From the NCBI RefSeq assembly GCF_937900395.1, contig NZ_CALCDX010000151.1, positions 1-64,000 on the forward strand: 64,000 nt of DNA, read 5' to 3'. A model generated the notes under the pieces. That model had not been told where the DNA came from, ran no database searches, and saw only the letters and a list, made by a program, of their open reading frames with translations. Position 1 is the first letter of the stretch. Every line of letters begins with the position of its first letter. A program made the translations under genes and the position numbers. Of this stretch, positions 1-8,122 are shown piece after piece. The stretch is from an uncultured Caulobacter sp. Lineage in GTDB: Bacteria > Pseudomonadota > Alphaproteobacteria > Caulobacterales > Caulobacteraceae.

Positions 1-816
1 GGCGTCGGCCTTGTCCAGGCAGATGAACCGGGTCGTCCAGCGATAGCTGAACGCCTGGTGATTGAGGGCGTCGAGGATCCCAGGGCGCGTCGCATTGGGA
101 AAACCCAGCACAGTGAGGGTGCGCAGATGCTGGTCGCCCAGGCGCGGCTCGATGCCGCCGGTGAGCGGCGTGTCGACCAGCAGGCCATCGAGATACATCG
201 GGATCTCGGGGACGGCGACGGGGTGGCGGCGCGCCGAGATCGTCGCGTGCAGGTAGGTCAGGGTCTGGCCGTCATCGAGCGCGCGGACCTGCGGCATGAA
301 GCCGGCCAGCAGGTCGAGGATGCGGTCTGTGGTGGCGACGAAGGCCGCCAGTTCCTGGCGCCAGTCGCGGCCGTGGGCGGGCCCATCACGAGCGATCAAG
401 GCCCGCTCGGCGCGGCTCACTTGATCGACCGGCGGCAGGAAGTAGAGCGTCAGGTGGCAGAGGCTCTCGAAGTGCTCGCCCTTCTGACCATCGAAGTCGG
501 CCCTCCGTTCTTCGTCGACCAGCCAGGAGGCCGCGTCGGGGAAGGCCCCGTCCGGATAGCCCAGGGCCGGGACGCGCTCGGCGTCGAAGAACAGCGCCCA
601 GCCCGATCCGAGCCGGCGCAGGACGTTGTTGGCGCGGGCGCAGACCGAGACCAGGCCCGCGTCCGTGGTGCTTTCCAGATCCGGACCGCGGAAGCTCAAA
701 GTCCGCTGGAAGCCGCCGTCCTTGTTCAGGACCACGCCCGGCGCGACCAAAGCCGCCCAGGGCAGATGGTCGGCCAGCCGGTCGGCGCGGCTCCTGTACT
801 CGCGCAGGTTCAGCAT
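1..816 (-). CDS. trbE: TrbE conjugal transfer ATPase, N-terminal part
   Basis: TrbE is the VirB4-like ATPase that energises pilus assembly and DNA export in P-type conjugation systems. The frame opens at an ATG (814-816) and stays open through the left edge, giving 272 residues. The protein begins MLNLREYRSRADRLADHLPW, followed by an LVAPGVVLNKDGGFQ segment, which is typical of the TrbE/VirB4 N-terminus. The nucleotide-binding half lies outside the window. The start overlaps the 3' end of trbD by a few bases, so the two are translationally coupled. The family call is firm from the sequence and the gene order. Confidence 0.9.
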   Translation of the reverse strand, partial: MLNLREYRSRADRLADHLPWAALVAPGVVLNKDGGFQRTLSFRGPDLESTTDAGLVSVCARANNVLRRLGSGWALFFDAERVPALGYPDGAFPDAASWLVDEERRADFDGQKGEHFESLCHLTLYFLPPVDQVSRAERALIARDGPAHGRDWRQELAAFVATTDRILDLLAGFMPQVRALDDGQTLTYLHATISARRHPVAVPEIPMYLDGLLVDTPLTGGIEPRLGDQHLRTLTVLGFPNATRPGILDALNHQAFSYRWTTRFICLDKADA

Positions 817-1094
817 GCCAGCCACCCCTTCTGACGCAGATGGCGTGTGACGACGGCGGCGAAGGCGGGGTCGCGCTTGGCGGCGAACACCGCAAGGCTG
901 TGGCCGACGAGCCAGATCACCAGACCCGCGATCCACTGCTGCAAGCCCAAGCCCAGCGCCGCGGCGAGCGTGCCGTTGAGGATGGCGATGGACCGGGGCG
1001 CGCCGCCCAGGAGGATCGGCGCGGTCAGCGAGCGGTGGAGCGGGACTTCGAAACCCTCGACATCACCGCTGGAAGGGATGGCTGGCCCGCTCAT
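810..1094 (-). CDS. trbD: TrbD conjugal transfer membrane protein
   Basis: This small 94-residue inner-membrane protein is the VirB3-like component of the mating channel. The sequence shows the usual short N-terminus (EGFEVPLHRSLTAPILLGGAPR), a hydrophobic hairpin at about residues 36-70 (ILNGTLAAALGLGLQQWIAGL, then VIWLVGHSLAVFA) and a basic tail. Its ATG overlaps the trbC stop, and its stop overlaps the trbE start. That is the tightly packed order expected for trbB-C-D-E. Length and composition match the family, and nothing appears damaged. Confidence 0.9.
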   Translation of the reverse strand: MSGPAIPSSGDVEGFEVPLHRSLTAPILLGGAPRSIAILNGTLAAALGLGLQQWIAGLVIWLVGHSLAVFAAKRDPAFAAVVTRHLRQKGWLAC

Positions 1095-1438
1095 GCGATC
1101 AACGCGCCTCCGCCGAACGAAAAGAAGGTCAGGAAGAAGCTGGAGGCGGCGAAGGCGATCGACAGGCCGAAGACGATCTGGATCAGCTTGCGAAAGCCAC
1201 CGCTGGTCTCGCCGAAGGCCAAGGCCAGGCCGGTGGTGATGATCACAAGGACCGCGACGATCTTGGCGACGGGCCCTTCGACCGACTCCAGCACCTGCTG
1301 CAGCGGCTCTTCCCAGGGCATGCCCGAACCGGCGGCCTGGGCCTGGGCGGACCAGAGCAGGATCAGGATCGAAGTCAGGGCTGTGAGGTGGAGCGGGCGC
1401 GGGTCGGCGACCGCGCGCGCCTTGGCGACGTACGACAT
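1091..1438 (-). CDS. trbC: TrbC/VirB2 pilin subunit
   Basis: TrbC is the major pilin precursor, processed and assembled into the conjugative pilus. The 115-residue product has an N-terminal signal region (about residues 17-35, ending near AQA). Two long hydrophobic segments follow (VAKIVAVLVIITTGLALAF and KLIQIVFGLSIAFAASSFFL), the normal VirB2 layout. Its ATG shares a base with the trbB stop. The TraF-type peptidase encoded at 12272-12793 is a plausible maturation enzyme, since TraF cyclises TrbC in RP4. That link is inferred here. Confidence 0.9.
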   Translation of the reverse strand: MSYVAKARAVADPRPLHLTALTSILILLWSAQAQAAGSGMPWEEPLQQVLESVEGPVAKIVAVLVIITTGLALAFGETSGGFRKLIQIVFGLSIAFAASSFFLTFFSFGGGALIA

Positions 1439-2442
1439 CAGGGTTCTCCCTGTCTGAGGGCTTTCAGCTGTGGAGGGTCGAGATCGACGACGACGTAGTC
1501 GCCGGAAGAATCGAGACCGGTGACCCGGGCGAGGGTTTCGACGCGGCGGCCGGTTCCCCGGCCCCGGATGAAGACGACCAGATCGACCGCCTCGGCGATC
1601 AGTCGTCGCGGCACGGTGACCACGCTCTCCTGGACCAGCTGCTCGAGCCGGTAGAGGGCCGAACGGGCGGAGTTGGCGTGGACGGTGGAAAGGCCGCCGG
1701 GATGGCCGGTGTTCCAGGCCTTCAGCAGGTCCAGGGCCTCGCCGCCGCGCACCTCACCAACGACGATGCGGTCGGGCCGCAAGCGCAGCGTCGAGCGCAC
1801 CAGGTCGGTTAGACTGACGACGCCGGGTCGGGTGCGCAGGGCCACGCAATCGGGCGCGGCGCATTGCAGCTCCGGGGTGTCCTGCAGCAGGATGACCCGC
1901 TCGTCTGACCTGGCCACCTCGGCCAGGAGCGCGTTAGCCAGGGTGGTCTTGCCCGCCGACGTCGCGCCGGCGATCAGGATGTTGAGATGCTCGTCGATCG
2001 CCTGGCGCAGGATCTCTGCTTGCACCGGCGCCATGACGCCGGCCTCGACGTAGTCGTCCAGTGTGTGGATGCGGCTGGCCGGCTTGCGGATCGAAAAGCA
2101 GGGGCTCGCCGAGATCGGCGGCAGCACGCCTTCGAACCGCTCGCCCGACAGCGCCTCGCCGCGTGGCGGCAGGTCGGCGCTGACGATCGGCGCGCCGGCG
2201 TGGACCTCGGTGCGGACATGGCTGGCAACCAGCCTGATGATCCGCTCGACTTCGGCCGCCGCCAGGCTGACGCCCGTATCGACACGCCCTTCGCCGAGGC
2301 GGTCGAGGCGCAGAACCCCGTCGGGATTGACCATCACCTCGACCACCGCCGGATCGGCAAGTGCGACGGCGATGTCGGGTCCCATCGCCGTGCGCAACAT
2401 CGCCGCGCGCCGGTCCAAGGTTTCCATGCCAGCCACGCTCAT
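1438..2442 (-). CDS. trbB: TrbB secretion ATPase (VirB11 family)
   Basis: This is the hexameric traffic ATPase of the conjugation channel, acting at the cytoplasmic face of the inner membrane. The 334-residue protein shows a Walker A motif GATSAGKT at residues 159-166, an Asp-box region (ERVILLQDTPELQC), the VirB11 segment LRLRPDRIVVGEVRGGEALDLLKAWNTGHPGG and a His-box STVHAN. The length is normal. The start ATG overlaps the stop of the CopG-like gene upstream, placing it in the traG-copG-trbBCDE transcription unit. Confidence 0.95.
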   Translation of the reverse strand: MSVAGMETLDRRAAMLRTAMGPDIAVALADPAVVEVMVNPDGVLRLDRLGEGRVDTGVSLAAAEVERIIRLVASHVRTEVHAGAPIVSADLPPRGEALSGERFEGVLPPISASPCFSIRKPASRIHTLDDYVEAGVMAPVQAEILRQAIDEHLNILIAGATSAGKTTLANALLAEVARSDERVILLQDTPELQCAAPDCVALRTRPGVVSLTDLVRSTLRLRPDRIVVGEVRGGEALDLLKAWNTGHPGGLSTVHANSARSALYRLEQLVQESVVTVPRRLIAEAVDLVVFIRGRGTGRRVETLARVTGLDSSGDYVVVDLDPPQLKALRQGEP

Positions 2443-2837
2443 GACGCCGCTTCCCCGGTCTGATCCAGGGTCGCGCGGCCACTGGCGACCTGACGGCCAA
2501 CCTGGTCGACGAAGCGGGCGAAACGCTCGCGGCCGACGGCCTGGGCGGCCTTGTCGGATTCCGGCAGCGGTGCGGTGACGGTCAGCTGGTAGCGGACAAA
2601 CAGCGCCAGGCTTTCGAGCAGGATCTTCTGGTCGCGCTCGATCCGGCCGAGCTGGCGGCTCATCCGGTCGAGCCGGACCTTGAAGAGGTCGTCGATCTCG
2701 CCGGCCGCACGGCGGCCCAGATAAGCCCGCAGGGCGTCGGCGACGATGGCCGACTTGGAGGTCCCCGGCTTGTTTCCCAGCCGATCGAGTTCGGCGGTCA
2801 GCGCGTCGTCGAGATAGAGGTGATGGCGGGGCTTCAC
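2439..2837 (-). CDS. CopG-type ribbon-helix-helix protein
   Basis: This is a likely DNA-binding protein of 132 residues between traG and trbB, a position such proteins hold in many Trb-type ICEs. The N-terminus KPRHHLYLDDALTAELDRL, followed by GTSKSAIVADALRAYL, is a ribbon-helix-helix fold. The rest is helical. I chose the GTG at 2837 because a purine-rich ribosome site (GAGGGGG) lies just upstream and the N-terminus then aligns with relatives. An in-frame ATG at 2879 would overlap traG. Its target is unknown, and autoregulation of the transfer operon is a guess. Confidence 0.75.
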   Translation of the reverse strand: MKPRHHLYLDDALTAELDRLGNKPGTSKSAIVADALRAYLGRRAAGEIDDLFKVRLDRMSRQLGRIERDQKILLESLALFVRYQLTVTAPLPESDKAAQAVGRERFARFVDQVGRQVASGRATLDQTGEAAS

Positions 2838-2847
2838 GATCGCCCCC

Positions 2848-4887
2848 TCAGAAAGACGGGAGCAGGTCGTCGTCGCCACGACCGGCCCCTTCGTTCATGG
2901 CGTGGGCGCGGGCGAGCGGCGCGGTGGCTTGGGCGCGGGCCATGGCCGCGCGGTCGGCGGCGACGTCGCCGTCGTCCTCGCCCAAACCCAGACCAAGCTC
3001 GACATCCTCGCCGCTCGGCCGGACCGTGGCGTCCTCTGAGAGGCCAGGATGGCGTTGCTGCTGGAGACCGCCCTCCTCATCCAGCAGGGCCTCGGCGTCG
3101 ACCACGCCGGCCAGTTCGGCGTGAGGGCCACGCACCTGTCCGCCCCAATCGTCGCCACGCGGCGGCGGACGATCGACATAGCCGCCATCACCCAGCGTCG
3201 GAGGCCCGGCGACACGGCGCGCGAAATTGTCGTCCTCGTAGTAGCGGAGCTTCTTGGCGCGGATCGGCGCCAGACCCGAGACCAGGACCAGCGCGTCGTC
3301 CGGCGGCAGCTGCATGACCTCGCCGGGCGTCAGCAACGGCCGAGCGGTCTCCTGACGGCTGACCATGACATGGCTGAGCCAGGGCGAGAGCCGGTGGCCG
3401 GCATAGTTGCGCTGGGCGCGCAGCTCTGTCGCCGTACCCAGAGCGTCCGAGATGCGCTTGGCGGTGCGCTCGTCGTTCGAGGAGAACGCAATCCGGACGT
3501 GGCAGTTGTCCAGAATGGCGTTGTTCTCGCCATAGGCCTTGGAGATCTGGTTCAGGCTCTGGGCGATCAGGTAGGCGCGGATGCCGTAGCCGGCCATGAA
3601 CGCCAAGGCGGTCTCGAAGAAGTCCAGGCGCCCCAGAGCGGGGAACTCGTCGAGCATCATCAGGAGCTGGTGCTTGCGGCTCTTGGCCGGGTCGCCTTCG
3701 AGGCGCTCGGTCAGGCGACGGCCGATCTGGTTGAGCACCAGCCGCACCAGCGGTTTGGTCCGGGAGATGTCAGATGGCGGGATGACCAGGTAGAGGGTCA
3801 CCGGGACTGGGGCGTCGACGAGGTCGGCGATCCGCCAGTCGCAGGCGCTGGTGGTCAGGGCGACGGTCGGATCGCGATAGAGGCCCAGGAACGACATCGC
3901 CGTGGAGAGGACCCCGCTGCGCTCGTTCTCGGACTTATTGAGGACCTCGCGCGCCGCGCTGGCGACGACGGGGTGAACCTTGGGCGCGTCCGGCGTGCCC
4001 AGATGGTTGGTGGCCATCATCCGCCGCAGGGTGTGGGCGAACGAGCGCTGAGGATCGGAGAGGAAGGTGGCGACCCGAGCGAGGGTCTTTTCCTCTTCGG
4101 CGTAGAGGACGTGAAGGATGGCCCCGACCAGCAGGCTGTGGCTGGTTTTTTCCCAATGCGACCGGCGCTCCAAAGCGCCTTCCGGGTCGACGAGCACGTC
4201 GGCGATATTCTGAACGTCGCGGACTTCGTCGGGTCCTTTGCGGACCTCCAGCAGCGGATTGTAGCGAGCCGACCGCGCGTCGGTCGGGTTGAACAGCAGG
4301 CAGTGCGAGAACGTCGAGCGCCAGCCGGCGGTCAGGGTCCAGTTCTCACCCTTGATGTCGTGGACGACGGCGCTGCCGGTCCACGACAGCAGGGTCGGGA
4401 CGACCAGGCCCACGCCCTTGCCCGATCGGGTCGGGGCGAAGGCCATCACATGCTCGGGGCCGGCATGGCGCAGGTAGCGGCCAGCCAACTGGCCGAGGAA
4501 CACACCTTTCGACCGGAACAATCCGGCGGCCGTCACTTCACGGCGGCTGGCCCAGCGCGAAGATCCGTAGGTGGTGACCTGGCCGGTCTGACGCGCCCGC
4601 CACAGCGAGCCGGCGATCGCGCAGGCGCAGCCGAGAAATCCGCTGGCGCCGGCCAGCAGGCCGGCCTTGTTGAAGACCGACGGCGCATAGGCCTCGTAGT
4701 GGAACCACCAGTCGAAGAGCTGCCAGGGGCGATAGAGCGGCTGGCCGAACGGCGTCGCCCAGGGCGCGCCCAATTGGACCTGGTAGTCGAGCATCGCCGC
4801 TGCCCACTGGGTCGCGGTCCAGACGCCCAGCATCATGATCGCGAAGACCGCGAGAATCTGGCCGATGAGGAGCTTGGTGGGCGTCAT
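2848..4887 (-). CDS. traG: TraG/VirD4 coupling protein
   Basis: TraG is the inner-membrane ATPase that hands the relaxase-DNA complex to the mating channel. The 679-residue product has two N-terminal membrane segments (about residues 5-30 and 75-95). It has a Walker A motif in the segment APTRSGKGVGLVVPTLL, the family motif VVHDIKGENW, a Walker B region LLMMLDEFPALG, and the segment YLIAQSLNQISKAYG. The last 90 or so residues are an acidic, probably disordered tail. It is the first gene of the minus-strand transfer operon and is divergent from the AbiE pair. Confidence 0.95.
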   Translation of the reverse strand: MTPTKLLIGQILAVFAIMMLGVWTATQWAAAMLDYQVQLGAPWATPFGQPLYRPWQLFDWWFHYEAYAPSVFNKAGLLAGASGFLGCACAIAGSLWRARQTGQVTTYGSSRWASRREVTAAGLFRSKGVFLGQLAGRYLRHAGPEHVMAFAPTRSGKGVGLVVPTLLSWTGSAVVHDIKGENWTLTAGWRSTFSHCLLFNPTDARSARYNPLLEVRKGPDEVRDVQNIADVLVDPEGALERRSHWEKTSHSLLVGAILHVLYAEEEKTLARVATFLSDPQRSFAHTLRRMMATNHLGTPDAPKVHPVVASAAREVLNKSENERSGVLSTAMSFLGLYRDPTVALTTSACDWRIADLVDAPVPVTLYLVIPPSDISRTKPLVRLVLNQIGRRLTERLEGDPAKSRKHQLLMMLDEFPALGRLDFFETALAFMAGYGIRAYLIAQSLNQISKAYGENNAILDNCHVRIAFSSNDERTAKRISDALGTATELRAQRNYAGHRLSPWLSHVMVSRQETARPLLTPGEVMQLPPDDALVLVSGLAPIRAKKLRYYEDDNFARRVAGPPTLGDGGYVDRPPPRGDDWGGQVRGPHAELAGVVDAEALLDEEGGLQQQRHPGLSEDATVRPSGEDVELGLGLGEDDGDVAADRAAMARAQATAPLARAHAMNEGAGRGDDDLLPSF

Positions 4888-5057
4888 GCGCCGGGTCCCG
4901 AGCCCTGCGCCGCGGCATGCGGATCAGGGCCAGGAGAGGCTCAGGCGGCGCCCCGGAATCGCTTATGGCGGTTAGGCCCGCGCTAGGACGCGCTAGGCGC
5001 CGTCTTGTCCGGCGGGTTCAGTCTGGGCGGATCTTCGCGGGGCGCGCCAGTCTTGCG

Positions 5058-5090
5058 CTTGTCAGAAAATATGTGATACTTTCTGACAAG
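5058..5090 (+). promoter_or_regulatory. Perfect 11-bp inverted repeat, AbiE operator
   Basis: The arms CTTGTCAGAAA (5058-5068) and TTTCTGACAAG (5080-5090) are perfect complements separated by 11 bp. They end just upstream of the antitoxin ATG at 5100. A -35-like TTGCGC (5053-5058) and -10-like GATACT (5075-5080) with a 16-bp gap would put the repeat over the promoter. AbiEi antitoxins are known to bind inverted repeats and repress their own operon. The operator role is therefore inferred, while the repeat itself is certain. Confidence 0.75.
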
Positions 5091-5099
5091 GAGACTGTC

Positions 5100-5693
5100 A
5101 TGTCCGCGCTCGCAGATCATATCCTCGCCCACGCCGAAGCCGCGCCCGAAGGGACGACGCTTCGCGCCAAGGAGTTGCTGCATCTGGGATCGCGCGCCGC
5201 CGTCGATCAGGCGCTCGTGCGTCTGTCGCGTTCGGGCGCGCTGAGCCGCATCGGTCGGGGCCTCTACCTTCGTCCTCGGCAGGGTAAATACGGCCCCCGC
5301 ACGCCCTCCGCCGCCACGGTGGTGCAGGCGATTTCCAGCACCACCGGCGAGGTCATCGCAAGCCATGGCGCGGCGGCCGCCAACGCCCTGGGCCTGACCA
5401 CCCAGACACCGATGAAGGCGATCTATCTCACTTCGGGCAAAAGCCGGGGACTGAAGATCGGGGGCCAACAGCTCGAACTTCGCCACGCCCGGGACTGGGA
5501 GTTGCTGTTGCCCGGCCAGCCGGCCGGCGACGCCGTCCGTGCACTCGCCTGGGCTGGCCCTGAACGCGCCGCCGAAACGCTCAAGGCTCTCAAGCGCCGA
5601 CTACCGGCCGAGACCGTGCAGACCCTCCTGAACCTGCGAGGTCGTCTGCCCACATGGCTGGCTCAGGAAGTTTCGAGCCTGGCGCGTGGCTGA
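5100..5693 (+). CDS. AbiEi-type antitoxin/regulator (DUF6088)
   Basis: This is the predicted antitoxin and autorepressor of a type IV toxin-antitoxin pair. The 197-residue protein opens with a winged-helix-like segment (ALADHILAHAEAAPEGTTLRAKELLHLG, then ALVRLSRSGALSRIGRGLYLRP), which is the AbiEi/DUF6088 layout. A second domain (VIASHGAAAANALGLTTQTP, then IYLTSGKSRGLKIGG) follows. The ATG at 5100 is preferred over an upstream in-frame start because it follows an AAGGAG site and sits just after the inverted-repeat operator. The stop overlaps the toxin start. Confidence 0.85.
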   Translation: MSALADHILAHAEAAPEGTTLRAKELLHLGSRAAVDQALVRLSRSGALSRIGRGLYLRPRQGKYGPRTPSAATVVQAISSTTGEVIASHGAAAANALGLTTQTPMKAIYLTSGKSRGLKIGGQQLELRHARDWELLLPGQPAGDAVRALAWAGPERAAETLKALKRRLPAETVQTLLNLRGRLPTWLAQEVSSLARG

Positions 5694-6717
5694 CCGGTTC
5701 CTGAACCTCTCCCGGGATGATCGTCGCGAGGTGCTCGAGGCCGCGCCCGGGCGTGGCCTCGAACGTGCGTCCTATCTGCTCGAAAAGGATGTCTGGGTCG
5801 TCTGGACACTCGAGGCGCTCTTCGCCGCGCCGTTCGCCGACGGCCTGGTGTTCAAGGGCGGCACGTCGCTATCCAAGGCCTACGATATCATCGACCGGTT
5901 TTCCGAAGACGTCGACCTGACCTACGACATCGGCAAGCTGACGGGCGACCCACGCTTTGGCGACCCGGCCCAATTGACGCCTGAAGAGGCCAAGAGCGTT
6001 TCGCGACGCGTGCGCGAACGTCTCTTGCCACGCTTCATCCGCGATACGGTCGCACCATACCTTGCCGAACGCCTGGCGGCTGACGGCCTTCCCGCTCACG
6101 TCGAACAGGACGGTCAGGACCTGCTCGTGGTTTACGAGACCGCGGCCGACTACCCCGGCTATGTGCGCCCCCGAGTGAAGCTGGAATTTGGCGCCCGCGC
6201 CACCGGGCAGCCCGCCTCACCGCGTCCGGTCGACTGCTATCTGGCTAAGGCCTTCGAAGAGCTGGAGTTTCCTGCGGCCACGCCCTGCGTGATGACCGCC
6301 GAACGAACCTTCTGGGAGAAGGCCACGGCGGTTCACGTCTTCTGCGTTCAAGGCCGCTTCAAGGGCGGGGCGGGCTTTGCCCGACACTGCTACGACCTAG
6401 CGCGGCTGGATCTGGCCGGCGTCGCCGATGTCGCCATCGCGGATCCGGAGTTGGCCAAGGCCGTGGCTGACCACAAGTCCAAGTTCTTCATCGAAGCCGA
6501 TCCTGCCGGGGAAGTCATCGACTACGGGGCGGCCGTTGCAGGCGGCCTGCGGTTGGTCCCGGAGGGCGAGGCTCGCGCCGTGCTCGAAGCCGACTACCAA
6601 GCCATGATCGAGGCCGGCTATCTGGACGGCGTCGCCGAGCCCTTCGACGCGCTGATGGCGCGATGCCAGAGCCTGCAGGACAAGGCCAACGCGGCCAGAT
6701 CCAGCGCCACGCCGTAG
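5686..6717 (+). CDS. AbiEii-type nucleotidyltransferase toxin
   Basis: This is the predicted toxin of the AbiE pair, a DNA polymerase beta-like nucleotidyltransferase. In studied homologues such enzymes modify tRNA or other targets to stop growth during phage attack. The core motif GTSLSKAY followed by FSEDVDL is visible near residues 59-78, where the GS-type motif and the acidic pair form the active site. Length (343 residues) is normal. Translation starts at a GTG that overlaps the antitoxin stop, so the toxin is coupled to its antidote. It runs convergently into the retron gene. Confidence 0.88.
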   Translation: MADRFLNLSRDDRREVLEAAPGRGLERASYLLEKDVWVVWTLEALFAAPFADGLVFKGGTSLSKAYDIIDRFSEDVDLTYDIGKLTGDPRFGDPAQLTPEEAKSVSRRVRERLLPRFIRDTVAPYLAERLAADGLPAHVEQDGQDLLVVYETAADYPGYVRPRVKLEFGARATGQPASPRPVDCYLAKAFEELEFPAATPCVMTAERTFWEKATAVHVFCVQGRFKGGAGFARHCYDLARLDLAGVADVAIADPELAKAVADHKSKFFIEADPAGEVIDYGAAVAGGLRLVPEGEARAVLEADYQAMIEAGYLDGVAEPFDALMARCQSLQDKANAARSSATP

Positions 6718-6761
6718 GCTGCCAATCGACAGAAAGCTCTCGTGGATCACGACCGCCTGGC

Positions 6762-7943
6762 CTAAGCCAACTCGTCCCAGTCGATGGCGTTGATCGGCGA
6801 TCGAATGTCGATCGGCGGCCAAGCCACGGCCTCGAACTGCGCCAGACACTTGGCCCCAAACTTCGGCTCCACCCGCATCGCCCAGCCGATCAGGCCGCGG
6901 ACCCTATGATAGAGGGTCGACACGGAGAGCTTTTGCCGTTCCGCATGTCGCGATGGACCAAAATCCTCGCTGGCCAGGTAGTGCAGATGCTGGCGCAGAT
7001 CATCCTTGAATTCGCGCGACAGCCGGGGCTCGGGTCCGTCGACCAGCATGCCAAGGACGATCCGGCGCGCGCCTGGTCCGCGGATGGCCGTCTTGCGCAG
7101 GTTCGGCCTATAGCCGGCCTCCGACAGTTCGCGCAGAACCTTGCGCTTGAAGGCCGCCACCGTGGCGCGCGTGTGCGGCTTTCGGGCCGAGAACGCCAGG
7201 TCGTCGGCATAGCGCGTGTATTTCATGTTCGCCGCAGCGGCCATCGCCGCGAACCGATCGTCCAGATGGCGCATGACCAGATTGGAGAGCATCGGACTGG
7301 TCGGTGCGCCTTGAGGTAGGAAACCTTCCGCAGCGTGCTGATAGGCCTTGATAGTTGGCCAGCGCACGGCCGGGTCAACGCTGGGGCTCTTGCCGCCGGA
7401 CGCCACGACAGTTGTCAGTCTGGCCAACTCGAAGGCGATCAGGTCCGGATAGCCAAGACCTTCAAAGACCTCGCAGATCTTACCTTCTGTCACCCGGGTG
7501 AAGAAGTCTTCGATATCGACCTTAAGGAGGAAATCACAGCCGCAATGCATCCTCGCGGCGAACTCAGGTCGCGAACCGGGGTGGTAGGCGTAGCTCGCAG
7601 GATGGGCGCGGGTGTGTTGGAGGATGTTGCGGACGATCCAGTCCTGCGTCGTCTTAAGCTCCCGATTGGGCGTGCAGATCAGGCGAACGCGTGTGCGTCC
7701 GGGGATCGCCTTCTTCAAGGTGAAGACCTTGTAGGGGTGCGTCCGACGCGCGACGACGCTGCGCAACAGGCCGTAGCGCGTGCCCGTCATTTCGCTGAGG
7801 TGGCGCAGGGTGAAGACGGGCGTCATCCGCGGATCGACGCGCCGGATCCGCTCCATGATCGCGAGCGCGGAGTCGATCACCGCGCCGGGCACGCCCTGGC
7901 GCTCGCCATCGAAACGATAGTGCTGAGGGTTCCAGGACGACAC
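6762..7943 (-). CDS. Retron-type reverse transcriptase
   Basis: This RNA-directed DNA polymerase would copy an adjacent non-coding RNA into msDNA. The 393-residue protein has the KVDIEDFF motif (about 141-148), LPQGAPTSPMLSNL (about 209-222), the catalytic YADD (245-248) and a retron-like segment IVLGMLVDG (about 295-303). It lacks the maturase and endonuclease parts of group II intron enzymes. The start is a GTG at 7943. Upstream on the same strand lie a 179-base hairpin-rich spacer and a phosphoribosyltransferase-like gene, the usual effector-RNA-RT arrangement of retrons. Confidence 0.85.
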   Translation of the reverse strand: MSSWNPQHYRFDGERQGVPGAVIDSALAIMERIRRVDPRMTPVFTLRHLSEMTGTRYGLLRSVVARRTHPYKVFTLKKAIPGRTRVRLICTPNRELKTTQDWIVRNILQHTRAHPASYAYHPGSRPEFAARMHCGCDFLLKVDIEDFFTRVTEGKICEVFEGLGYPDLIAFELARLTTVVASGGKSPSVDPAVRWPTIKAYQHAAEGFLPQGAPTSPMLSNLVMRHLDDRFAAMAAAANMKYTRYADDLAFSARKPHTRATVAAFKRKVLRELSEAGYRPNLRKTAIRGPGARRIVLGMLVDGPEPRLSREFKDDLRQHLHYLASEDFGPSRHAERQKLSVSTLYHRVRGLIGWAMRVEPKFGAKCLAQFEAVAWPPIDIRSPINAIDWDELA

Positions 7944-8122
7944 TTACTTCGACCCACTCCGGTGGGTAATACTGCAAGGCGCACCCAAGACACCGCCAGG
8001 AAAGGCTTGCAGTATTGCGCAGCATGAAAAGAGAGCTACGCGAGACGAGCGCCGAGAATCCGACGCCCTAGGCTTCCGCGAAGAAGCCCATCGCCGCTTT
8101 CGCGGCGCATTCCTAATTGCCC
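7944..8122 (-). ncRNA. Candidate retron msr-msd RNA
   Basis: The non-coding gap between the effector stop and the RT start is full of stems. Perfect 11-base arms occur at 7968-7978 and 8006-8016 (AATACTGCAAG and its complement, 27-base loop). There is a 6-bp hairpin ACCCAC-TCCG-GTGGGT at 7952-7967, a hairpin GGCTTC/GAAGCC at 8071-8088, and CGCCGC/GCGGCG at 8092-8107. Position and structure fit a retron RNA template. The branching guanosine and the outer a1/a2 repeat cannot be fixed by eye, so the exact ends are unknown. Confidence 0.55.

Noticed and set aside
3049..4986. A 645-residue plus-strand frame opposite traG
   Set aside because: It is a shadow of the coupling protein and has no recognisable domain.
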